Assembly (NCBI RefSeq): GCF_036182465.1
Contig: NZ_CP108081.1
Span: forward strand, 1,922,001-1,986,000
Reading direction: 5' to 3'
DNA: 64,000 bases
Source of the DNA: Streptomyces sp. NBC_00258
Lineage (GTDB): Bacteria > Actinomycetota > Actinomycetes > Streptomycetales > Streptomycetaceae
The notes under the pieces are model-generated. The model was not told the origin of the DNA, did no database searches, and saw nothing but the letters and a program-made list of their open reading frames with translations. Of the stretch, positions 57,559 through 64,000 are shown piece after piece (within the stretch, counting starts at the first letter, position 1; each line of letters starts with the position of its first letter). The position numbers were made by a program, and so were the translations under genes.

Positions 57559-58547
57559 CGGGTGGCCTCCTCGGCGAGTCGGGTCAGCTCGGCCACCACG
57601 AGGTTGCGCATCAGGGTCACCTTGTATCCGTTGTGCGGCAGCGGCCGGGCGGCCGCGAGTTCGGCGTCCGCTGCGGCGGCGAACGTCTCGGCGTCGGCCG
57701 GTGCCCCGGCCAGCACACGTTCGGCCGCACGGGCCCGCCACGGCCGGGACGCGACCGCCCCGAAGGCGAGGCGCACATCGCGTACGACGCCGTCCTGGAC
57801 GTCGAGCGCGGCGGCGATCGAGCCGATCGCGAAGGCGTACGAGGCCCGCTCGCGCACCTTGCGGTAGCGGGAGTTGGCGGCGACCGGTGCGGGCGGCAGC
57901 GTGACATGGGTGATCAGTGCACCCTGCGGCAGATCCGTCTCGCGGTGCGGAGTGTCACCCACGGGCAGGTAGAGCCAGCTGAGCGGCACTTCGCCCGGCC
58001 CGTCGGCCGTTTCGTACGAGACGACGGCGTCGAAGGCGGTCAGCGCCACGCCCATGTCGGAGGGGTGGGTGGCCACGCAGTGGTCGGAGGCACCCAGGAT
58101 CGCGTGGTTGTGGTGCTCGCCCTGGATGGCGGGGCAACCGCTGCCCGGGACGCGCTTGTTGCAGGGCTTGGTCACGTCGGCGAAGTAGCCGCAGCGGGTG
58201 CGCTGGAGCAGGTTCCCGCCGACTGTGGCCATGTTGCGCAGCTGCCCGGAGGCGCCGGCCAGCACCGCCTGCGACAACGCCGGATACCGGCGCCGGACTT
58301 CGGGGTGCGCGGCGAGGTCGCTGTTGGTGACGGTCGCACCGATGCGCAGGCCGCCGTCCTTGGTCGACTCGACGGTGTCCAGCGGGAGTTCGCGCACGTC
58401 GACAAGCTGGGCGGGCCGCTCGACGCCGGTCTTCATCAGGTCGACGAGGTTGGTGCCGCCGCCCAGGAAGCGGGCTTCGGGATCGGCGTCGAGCAGCGCG
58501 ACCGCGCCGGAGACGTCGAACACCCGCTGATATCCGAACTCCCTCAT
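57555..58547 (-). CDS. FAD-binding subunit of the same molybdenum hydroxylase (PaoB/YagS type)
   Basis: A 330-residue medium subunit with the FAD motifs FLGGGTNLVDLM (28-39) and ATVGGNLLQ (107-115). It carries cysteines C119, C129, C138 and C157, spaced as in E. coli PaoB, where four cysteines bind an extra [4Fe-4S] cluster. This sets the PaoABC group apart from ordinary xanthine dehydrogenases. ATG 58547 overlaps the stop of the small subunit gene. Confidence 0.92.
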   Translation of the reverse strand: MREFGYQRVFDVSGAVALLDADPEARFLGGGTNLVDLMKTGVERPAQLVDVRELPLDTVESTKDGGLRIGATVTNSDLAAHPEVRRRYPALSQAVLAGASGQLRNMATVGGNLLQRTRCGYFADVTKPCNKRVPGSGCPAIQGEHHNHAILGASDHCVATHPSDMGVALTAFDAVVSYETADGPGEVPLSWLYLPVGDTPHRETDLPQGALITHVTLPPAPVAANSRYRKVRERASYAFAIGSIAAALDVQDGVVRDVRLAFGAVASRPWRARAAERVLAGAPADAETFAAAADAELAAARPLPHNGYKVTLMRNLVVAELTRLAEEATR

Positions 58548-59134
58548 GCCGCCGCCTCCTCGGTCTGTGCGACGTCCGCGGACGTCACGTCCCGCGTATC
58601 CGCATCGGCCGCCCGGGCGACGGCCTCGACGATCGACACGTACGCCCCACAGCGGCACAGGTTGCCGCTCATCCGCTCGCGGATCTCGTCGGCGCTCAGC
58701 GGTGGTGGTCCGGCTTCGGGCCGGACGTCGTCGGTGACGGCGCTCGGCCAGCCCGCCGCGTGTTCTTCGATCACCGCGACCGCCGAACAGATCTGGCCCG
58801 GCGTGCAGTAGCCGCACTGATAGCCGTCCAGGTCGAGGAACGCCTGCTGGACCGGGTGGAGTTGATCGCCCGCGGCCATGCCTTCGATGGTGGTGATCTC
58901 CCGTCCCTCGGCCGCCACCGCGAGCTGCAGACAGGACACGGCCCGGCGGCCGTCGAGCAGGACGGTGCAGGCGCCGCACTGCCCCTGGTCGCAGCCCTTC
59001 TTGGTACCGGTCATGTCGAGCCGCTCGCGCAGGGCGTCGAGCAGGGTGGTGCGGTGGTCGACGGAGAGCGTGTGTTTCTCGCCGTTGATGTTCAGACTTA
59101 TGGCGCTGTACGTCGTGGGGGTGGCTGGGGCCAT
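58544..59134 (-). CDS. [2Fe-2S] subunit of the same molybdenum hydroxylase (PaoA/YagT type)
   Basis: A 196-residue small subunit with a plant-type ferredoxin motif GCDQGQCGACTVLLDG and a second cluster motif (CGYCTPGQI and NLCRCGAY). This is the standard two-cluster arrangement. It has no twin-arginine signal, unlike E. coli PaoA, so this complex should be cytoplasmic. ATG 59134 is chosen; the open frame to 59239 has no family match. It is the first gene of the operon and faces the TetR gene across two operator-like palindromes. Confidence 0.93.
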   Translation of the reverse strand: MAPATPTTYSAISLNINGEKHTLSVDHRTTLLDALRERLDMTGTKKGCDQGQCGACTVLLDGRRAVSCLQLAVAAEGREITTIEGMAAGDQLHPVQQAFLDLDGYQCGYCTPGQICSAVAVIEEHAAGWPSAVTDDVRPEAGPPPLSADEIRERMSGNLCRCGAYVSIVEAVARAADADTRDVTSADVAQTEEAAA

Positions 59135-59270
59135 GATCAGCCTTCTTTCGCGTTTCCGGAGCGCGTCCGGGGGACGGTCCGGCGGGCAGAAGAATTCGGA
59201 GAGGGAATGCTGGTGACACCGGTCACCGGGCACCCACACCGGCCGCGCCCACCGCTAGGATGGGCGCAAC

Positions 59271-59314
59271 CGGACAGTTGTCCGCTCACTGGAAACGTAA
59301 CGGACAGTTGTCCG
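59271..59314. promoter_or_regulatory. Two identical TetR-type operators 30 bp apart
   Basis: CGGACAGTTGTCCG occurs at 59271-59284 and again at 59301-59314. Arms CGGACA/TGTCCG flank GT. The 30-bp period puts both on the same face of the DNA. They sit in the gap between the TetR gene and the divergent molybdenum-hydroxylase operon. Confidence 0.8.
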
Positions 59315-59359
59315 GTTAAGCAAGGTCGGGATTCGGACACGGACCCGCGAGGAGGACCA

Positions 59360-59953
59360 GTGCAGCCGAAGAAGGACGCACCCCAGCGCTCGGACGCACA
59401 GCGGAACCGGGAACGCATCCTGGAAGTGGCCCTGGTCGAGCTGACGAAGTCCGCGGACACCCCGCTCAGCGTGATCGCCAAGAAGGCGTGCGTCGGGCAG
59501 GGCACGTTCTACCGGAACTTCCCCAACCGGGAGACCCTCGTCCTGGAGATCTACCGCCACGAGATGCAGCAGGTCGCCGACAGCGCGACCCAGCTGCTCG
59601 AGACGCGGGAACCCGAGCAGGCACTGCGCGAGTGGATGGACCGACTCGCCCAGTTCGGCATGGCCAAGGCCGGCCTCGCGGACGCGATCCGGCAGGCGAC
59701 GAGCGGCCCGGGGACCCCGACGAAACCGGGGCACGCCCCGGTGTCCGCCGCGGCCGAACTCCTCCTCCGCGCCAACGAGGAGGCGGGCACCATCCGCCCG
59801 GGCGTCACCGCGGACGACTTCACCCTCGCCATCGGGGGCCTCTGGCTGATCGACCCCGAGAGCGACTGGCGGCCCCGCGCCACCCGGCTCCTGGACCTGG
59901 TCATGGACGGGCTGCGCGTGGGAGCACCCGGACCGGGCGCACCCGGACGCTGA
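59360..59953 (+). CDS. TetR family transcriptional regulator
   Basis: A 197-residue TetR-type regulator. The N-terminal helix-turn-helix (about 12-58: RNRERILEVALVELTKSADT, SVIAKKACVGQGTFYRNFPN) is canonical. The C-terminal ligand domain includes VSAAAELLLRANEEAGTIRP, common in streptomycete members. GTG 59360 has GAGGAGGA ahead. It likely represses itself and the divergent PaoABC-XdhC operon via the two palindromes, releasing DNA on binding a substrate-like ligand (inference). Confidence 0.93.
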   Translation: MQPKKDAPQRSDAQRNRERILEVALVELTKSADTPLSVIAKKACVGQGTFYRNFPNRETLVLEIYRHEMQQVADSATQLLETREPEQALREWMDRLAQFGMAKAGLADAIRQATSGPGTPTKPGHAPVSAAAELLLRANEEAGTIRPGVTADDFTLAIGGLWLIDPESDWRPRATRLLDLVMDGLRVGAPGPGAPGR

Positions 59954-60069
59954 GCGACACCCTCCGGCCACCGCGAGCGAGCATGCCATCCGCTCGACCG
60001 ATGCCGCTGGCATGATCAAAAAGGCGACGGTTTACCATATGAGCGCCGCCTAGCTCGAAAGATAAACCT

Positions 60070-61515
60070 GTGACTGTCAATGACGACTCGTTCACCAACT
60101 GGAAGACCCGCGAGGAGATCGCGGAGTCGATGATCCCGCTCATCGGGAAGCTGCACCGGGAGCGGGACGTCACGGTCCTGCTGCACAGCCGCTCCCTGGT
60201 GAACAAGTCGGTGGTCAGCATCCTCAAGACCCACCGATTCGCCCGGCAGATAGCCGGCGAGGAGCTCTCGGTCACCGAGACGCTGCCGTTCCTGGAGACC
60301 CTCACCGAGCTCGATCTCGGACCTTCGCAGATCGACCTCGGCATGCTCGCCGCGACGTACAAGGCCGACGATCGCGGTCTGTCCGTGCGCGAGTTCACCG
60401 CCGAGTCCGTCGCCGGCGCCACGGGCGCCAACAAGATCGAGCGCCGTGAGCCGCGCGACGTCGTGCTCTACGGCTTCGGCCGCATCGGCCGCCTCGTCGC
60501 CCGCCTGCTCATCGAGAAGACCGGCTCCGGAAACGGCCTGCGGCTGCGCGCCGTCGTGGTCCGCCGGGGTGGCGAGCAGGACATCGTGAAGCGCGCCTCG
60601 CTGCTGCGCCGCGACTCCATCCACGGCCAGTTCCAGGGCACGATCACCGTCGACGAGGCGAACAGCACGATCATCGCCAACGGCAACGAGATCAAGGTGA
60701 TCTACGCGAGCGACCCGTCGGAGGTCGACTACACCGCGTACGGCATCAGGGACGCCATCCTCATCGACAACACCGGCAAGTGGCGCGACCGCGAGGGCCT
60801 GTCGGGCCACCTGCGCCCCGGTATCGACAAGGTCGTCCTGACCGCGCCGGGCAAGGGCGACGTCCCGAACATCGTGCACGGCGTCAACCACGACACGATC
60901 AAGCCGGACGAGCAGATCCTGTCCTGCGCCTCCTGCACCACCAACGCGATCGTCCCGCCGCTCAAGGCGATGGCGGACGAGTACGGCGTCGTGCGCGGCC
61001 ACGTGGAGACCGTCCACTCGTTCACCAACGACCAGAACCTGCTGGACAACTACCACAAGGCCGACCGCCGCGGCCGCTCCGCGCCGCTCAACATGGTCAT
61101 CACCGAGACGGGTGCCGCCTCCGCCGTCGCCAAGGCACTGCCCGACCTCAAGGCGCCGATCACGGGCAGCTCGATCCGTGTGCCCGTGCCGGACGTCTCG
61201 ATCGCGATCCTCAGCCTGCGGCTCGGGCGCGAGACCACCCGCGACGAGGTCCTCGACTACCTCCGCAACGTGTCGCTGACCTCGCCGCTCAAGCGCCAGA
61301 TCGACTTCACCAGCGCCCCCGACGCGGTCTCCAACGACTTCATCGGCTCGCGCCACGCTTCGATCGTCGACGCCGGCGCCACCAAGGTCGACGGCGACAA
61401 CGCGATCCTCTACCTCTGGTACGACAACGAGTTCGGCTACTCGTGCCAGGTCATCCGCGTCGTTCAGCACGTCTCCGGAGTGGAGTACCCGACCTACCCG
61501 GCCCCGGCGGTCTGA
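60070..61515 (+). CDS. Glyceraldehyde-3-phosphate dehydrogenase with N-terminal extension
   Basis: A 481-residue GAPDH. The catalytic part begins near residue 131 (VVLYGFGRIGRLVARLL) and contains the cysteine C289 in SCASCTTNA, HSFTNDQNLLD and WYDNEFGYS. The 130-residue extension (TREEIAESMIPLIGKLHRER, ILKTHRFARQIAGEE) is helical and has no standard counterpart in housekeeping GAPDH. Such long forms are a distinct actinomycete group, proposed to be secondary or regulatory. GTG 60070 has no strong ribosome site. Its 3' end overlaps the convergent DUF6010 gene by 22 bp. Confidence 0.88.
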   Translation: MTVNDDSFTNWKTREEIAESMIPLIGKLHRERDVTVLLHSRSLVNKSVVSILKTHRFARQIAGEELSVTETLPFLETLTELDLGPSQIDLGMLAATYKADDRGLSVREFTAESVAGATGANKIERREPRDVVLYGFGRIGRLVARLLIEKTGSGNGLRLRAVVVRRGGEQDIVKRASLLRRDSIHGQFQGTITVDEANSTIIANGNEIKVIYASDPSEVDYTAYGIRDAILIDNTGKWRDREGLSGHLRPGIDKVVLTAPGKGDVPNIVHGVNHDTIKPDEQILSCASCTTNAIVPPLKAMADEYGVVRGHVETVHSFTNDQNLLDNYHKADRRGRSAPLNMVITETGAASAVAKALPDLKAPITGSSIRVPVPDVSIAILSLRLGRETTRDEVLDYLRNVSLTSPLKRQIDFTSAPDAVSNDFIGSRHASIVDAGATKVDGDNAILYLWYDNEFGYSCQVIRVVQHVSGVEYPTYPAPAV

Positions 61516-61988
61516 TCCCGGGGAACCGACCGTCCCGGCTGCCCTGCACGAGAGTGCGGGTCGGCCGGGACGTTCGCGTCGTGGTCCGGGGTCTTTCCCG
61601 ACCACACCTTGCGCAGGAGTTCGCGCGGTGACAGGCCTCCCATGAAGCACCACACCGCGATGACCGGGTCGCAGATCGCGCAGCCCAGCGACGAGTCGTG
61701 GGCGAAGGGGATGATGGGGTTCCCCTTGACGTGGTGGACGACGTCCCACGCGGTGTGCAGCAGCCAGCCGATGCCGATGAAGGTCCACGAGTCGAGACCG
61801 CGGTACGCGACACAGGCCATGACCGCCGTGAACGCGAACTCCCAGCCGCCCATCCCGCCGCCGCTGAGGTACGCGGCACCCGCCCCCGCGACCATGATGG
61901 CGTTGAAGCGCCGTCGGTGCGGTTCGCGGATGAGGGACATCAGCAGCGCGTAGAGGACGCCGATGACGATCGGCAGGAAGTACTGCAT
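61494..61988 (-). CDS. DUF6010 family membrane protein
   Basis: A 164-residue protein with about four hydrophobic segments. LPIVIGVLYALLMSLIREPH, AAYLSGGGMGGWEFAFTAVM, YRGLDSWTFIGIGWLLHTAW and GNPIIPFAHDSSLGCAICDP are the DUF6010 blocks. The conserved His and Cys residues in the last two suggest a metal or redox role, but no function is established. ATG 61988 is the natural start; a ribosome-like AGGAAAAGAG is ahead at long spacing. Confidence 0.8.
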   Translation of the reverse strand: MQYFLPIVIGVLYALLMSLIREPHRRRFNAIMVAGAGAAYLSGGGMGGWEFAFTAVMACVAYRGLDSWTFIGIGWLLHTAWDVVHHVKGNPIIPFAHDSSLGCAICDPVIAVWCFMGGLSPRELLRKVWSGKTPDHDANVPADPHSRAGQPGRSVPRDQTAGAG

Positions 61989-62257
61989 GCCTGTGCTCTT
62001 TTCCTGGAGTGCGAATGTGCCGCCAGACGTACGCGGGAACGGCTCACCACGCTAGGAGCGCGGGCATTCACCCCACAGGGGCATTACCGACAGGTTTCAA
62101 CGGATTTCCGCCCTAGGCAGGGCGCCCGGCCCACCCTTCACCTTTCGCGTGGCTATCACGTTTTCATGACGGAAAACGCAATAACTCCCAACTCGACACA
62201 CTTCGTTCACGGCATGGCTAGGCTCCAGGCCTCATAGCGATCTGGAGGGGGATTCTC

Positions 62258-62752
62258 ATGCGAAAGCACCCTGTCATAGCCGTGTCCTTCACAGCCGGAG
62301 CACTGGCGGTTCTCATTGCCGCCCCGGCCCAGGCGGCCGAGTACACATCTGCGTTGAAGGTCCGGGGCATCCAGTACGACGCGCCCGGCAGCGACTCCAA
62401 CAGATGCACCACCGGCAACACGTACAAGGAATACCTGACCATCAAGAACTACTCGTCCTCGGCGACCGTCAATCTCAAGGGCTATGTCGTCAAGGACAAG
62501 ACCGGCAACCGTTTCGCCTTCACCGCGAACCACTATCTCCAGCCCGGCGACTATGTGAAGTTGCGCGGCGGCAACGGCAACGACTCCGATGCCAACAACG
62601 TCGTCTACCGCGACAACTGCAACTTCATGTGGAACAACGACGCCGACACCATCTACCTCTACAAGCCCTCCGGCAGCCGTGCGGATGTGCACAGCTACAC
62701 GAAGAGGAACAACGACCGGGACGGCAACGGCTACATCGGCTATCACGGCTGA
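62258..62752 (+). CDS. Secreted lamin-tail-domain protein
   Basis: A 164-residue exported protein with signal AAPAQA (to about 27), then a lamin-tail domain (KEYLTIKNYSSSATVNLKGY, VVKDKTGNRFAFTANHYLQP, GNDSDANNVVYRDNCNFMWN and YIGYHG). Two Cys (RCTTGN and DNCNF) may form a disulfide. LTD proteins are beta-sandwiches often found with nucleases or on the cell surface; no enzyme domain is fused here. GGAGGGG precedes ATG 62258. The 269-bp gap before it has no gene. Confidence 0.85.
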   Translation: MRKHPVIAVSFTAGALAVLIAAPAQAAEYTSALKVRGIQYDAPGSDSNRCTTGNTYKEYLTIKNYSSSATVNLKGYVVKDKTGNRFAFTANHYLQPGDYVKLRGGNGNDSDANNVVYRDNCNFMWNNDADTIYLYKPSGSRADVHSYTKRNNDRDGNGYIGYHG

Positions 62753-62815
62753 CAGCACGCGGTCGGTCGGACGCCGGGCCGACCCGGCGTCCGACCGACA
62801 CGGGCACACCGTCCG

Positions 62816-64000
62816 CTACGAGGCGACCGAGCGGAACCTCCAGCGGCCCGAACCGACCTCAAATACTGCCTCGTTCGCTGTCTCGCGTACGAGGCGTGCC
62901 CCGGCCGGAGCCTCGGCTCGTCCGGAGGAGCCTTCTGCGGAGAAGAGGGCGACGTGCACCTCCGCGGTGCTGCCCGCGGGTACGTCCACGGTGAGCCGGA
63001 ACCGGCCGCCGCCCCGCTTCCATTCGGTCCGTGCGACACCGTACGGGGTGCGATAGGAGCCGGCCGCCGAGGTCATGTCGCCCTCGACGGCGGGGTCGAT
63101 GAGGAGTTCGCGGTAGCCGACCGAGTCGGGGGTCTGCGCGATGCCCGCGACCCTTGTGGTGAACCAGGAGTCGATGGCGCCGAGCATGAAGTGGTTCTGC
63201 GACTGGCCGGGACCCCCGTCCCAGGACTCGCCGAGCGTGGTGTTGCCGGCGCGCACCTGGTAGCCGTAGCTCGGACTGGTCGTCTGCGTGGCGATCTTGT
63301 GGACGATGTCGTCGCGGCCGGCGGTGGACAGGACGCGGAAGGCGGCCGGCAGGGAGATCTCACCCAGTGTCAGATGGTGGCCGGCGTTCTCGACAGCGGT
63401 GGTGAAGTGACGGAACAGACGGTCCCTTTCCCCTTCCGGGTACGCCCCCATGTCCAGGGCCAGGGCCTCGGCACCGTGACCGCCGCCACCGAACGTGCCG
63501 GTGGCCGGGTCGTAGTACTTCGCAGCCAGTGCGCCGGCGGAGGCATCGGCCTTCGTCCGGTACGCGTCGGCCGCGTCCTGGTCGCCCAGCACGATGGCGA
63601 TCCGGCTGAGGGCGTCGACGACACGCCAGTAGCCGTAGGTGCCCGCGACCGCCCGCGGGAAGGTGCGGTCCGGTGTGAACCAGTCGCCGAGCCCGTAATC
63701 GAGGATGCCGCCGGACACCTGCCGTTCGAGGAAGCCGGCGTACTGCCGCATGCGCGGGTAGTAGGTGCTCAGCGTCTCCTGGTCCCCGTAGGTCGTGTAG
63801 AGCTGCCAGGGGACGAGGACGAACGCGCCGCCCCAGTTGGAGTCGTTGCGGTAGGCGCCGGGCAGGCTGGTGTACTCGGGCACGGTGCTGGGGATCAGCC
63901 CGTCCGCCGTCTGCGCGTCCGCCATGTCCCGGACGATCTTGCGGAGGTAGGACCGCATGTCGTAGTTGCCCGCGAGCGCGGGGAAGACCAGCTGGTCCTG
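62816..64000 (-). CDS. GH78 alpha-L-rhamnosidase, C-terminal part
   Basis: The frame is open to the right edge, and 395 residues are visible. The (alpha/alpha)6 barrel is recognisable from DWFTPD..., YGYWRVVDALSRIAIVLGDQ, DAYRTKADASAGALAAKYYD, GNTTLGESWDGGPGQSQNHF and the C-terminal beta-sandwich end ending FEVGSGRWRFRSVAS. The general acid and base of GH78 are in part beyond the window. The gene is on the minus strand, with its start outside. It removes terminal rhamnose from glycosides and plant polymers, matching the polysaccharide theme of the mannanase. Confidence 0.85.
   Translation of the reverse strand, partial: QDQLVFPALAGNYDMRSYLRKIVRDMADAQTADGLIPSTVPEYTSLPGAYRNDSNWGGAFVLVPWQLYTTYGDQETLSTYYPRMRQYAGFLERQVSGGILDYGLGDWFTPDRTFPRAVAGTYGYWRVVDALSRIAIVLGDQDAADAYRTKADASAGALAAKYYDPATGTFGGGGHGAEALALDMGAYPEGERDRLFRHFTTAVENAGHHLTLGEISLPAAFRVLSTAGRDDIVHKIATQTTSPSYGYQVRAGNTTLGESWDGGPGQSQNHFMLGAIDSWFTTRVAGIAQTPDSVGYRELLIDPAVEGDMTSAAGSYRTPYGVARTEWKRGGGRFRLTVDVPAGSTAEVHVALFSAEGSSGRAEAPAGARLVRETANEAVFEVGSGRWRFRSVAS

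Noticed and set aside
55297..57867. 856-codon plus-strand ORF
   Set aside because: Shadow of the molybdenum hydroxylase genes, with no recognisable protein motif.
59954..60069. Promoter of the GAPDH gene
   Set aside because: Several AT-rich words (TTTACC, TAGCTC, GATAAA), but no pair at proper spacing.
60016..61788. 590-codon minus-strand ORF across the GAPDH gene
   Set aside because: Antisense shadow of GAPDH; Val/Asp-rich and without motifs.
62190..62224. Promoter for the lamin-tail gene from TAGGCT at 62219
   Set aside because: No acceptable -35 at 16-19 bp spacing.
1..64000. CRISPR array, IS element, integrase, rRNA or phage genes
   Set aside because: Looked for and not seen; the only repeats are short tandem or inverted ones.

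Overview
The window is high-GC actinobacterial DNA, almost certainly from a Streptomyces chromosome. Genes are dense, with frequent GTG starts, GGAGG-type ribosome sites and 4-bp ATGA/GTGA overlaps. Actinomycete families dominate: GAF/ANTAR regulators, SpoIIE-type PP2C phosphatases with HATPase tails, a SigB/SigF-type sigma factor, PASTA-less receptor Ser/Thr kinases and DUF5994. A perfect CebR-type box lies upstream of a secreted mannanase. I saw no rRNA, tRNA, insertion sequence, phage gene or CRISPR array.

Layout. 0-2.1 kb: the end of a short-chain dehydrogenase, a class I aminotransferase and an RraA/LigK-type aldolase, probably one catabolic operon. 2.3-9.5 kb: a stress and regulation cluster. 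It holds a DUF5994-membrane protein-DUF5994 trio, two paralogous GNAT-like proteins, three ANTAR proteins, a SigF-like sigma factor, a PRC-barrel gene behind a strongly structured leader, and a small hydrophobic protein. 9.6-24.4 kb: a sugar-import and phosphosignalling block. A PP2C phosphatase is translationally coupled to a sugar-binding lipoprotein. Divergent from them is a complete importer (a second copy of the binding protein, a half-size ATPase, and a permease). Two receptor Ser/Thr kinases and a second PP2C phosphatase follow. 24.6-38.4 kb: a lone RutA-like monooxygenase, a LuxR-type regulator with a degenerate receiver, a third PP2C phosphatase, a DUF2071 protein, a DEAD-box helicase with a cold-shock protein, BrkB/YihY, CsbD, a HATPase protein, F420/flavin and NAD(P) reductases with a MerR regulator, and a fourth ANTAR protein.

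38.5-46.6 kb: mainly exported or single-gene functions. These are a GH5 mannanase with Fn3 and CBM2, a serine hydrolase, an ArsR-like regulator, an I36-like secreted protein, a lipoprotein, a YCII-SnoaL fusion and a DUF5990 protein. 46.7-54.3 kb: a coupled aminotransferase/FAD-FeS dehydrogenase/aldehyde dehydrogenase operon with a divergent PucR regulator. 54.3-60 kb: a PaoABC/XdhC molybdenum hydroxylase operon divergent from a TetR regulator, with two identical operators 30 bp apart. 60-64 kb: a long GAPDH, a DUF6010 membrane protein, a lamin-tail secreted protein and the 3' part of a GH78 alpha-L-rhamnosidase that leaves the window.

How the parts may work together. The 9.6-24.4 kb block suggests that extracytoplasmic sugar sensing, Ser/Thr kinases and PP2C phosphatases with anti-sigma-like HATPase tails act as one regulatory unit. 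This is inferred from gene order and start/stop overlap only. The two catabolic operons near the right end each carry their own regulator and operator-like inverted repeats. The most interesting non-coding signals are the alternative hairpins before the PRC-barrel gene, a hairpin that buries the ribosome site of the helicase, a leaderless-looking phosphatase start, and the CebR-type box before the mannanase.
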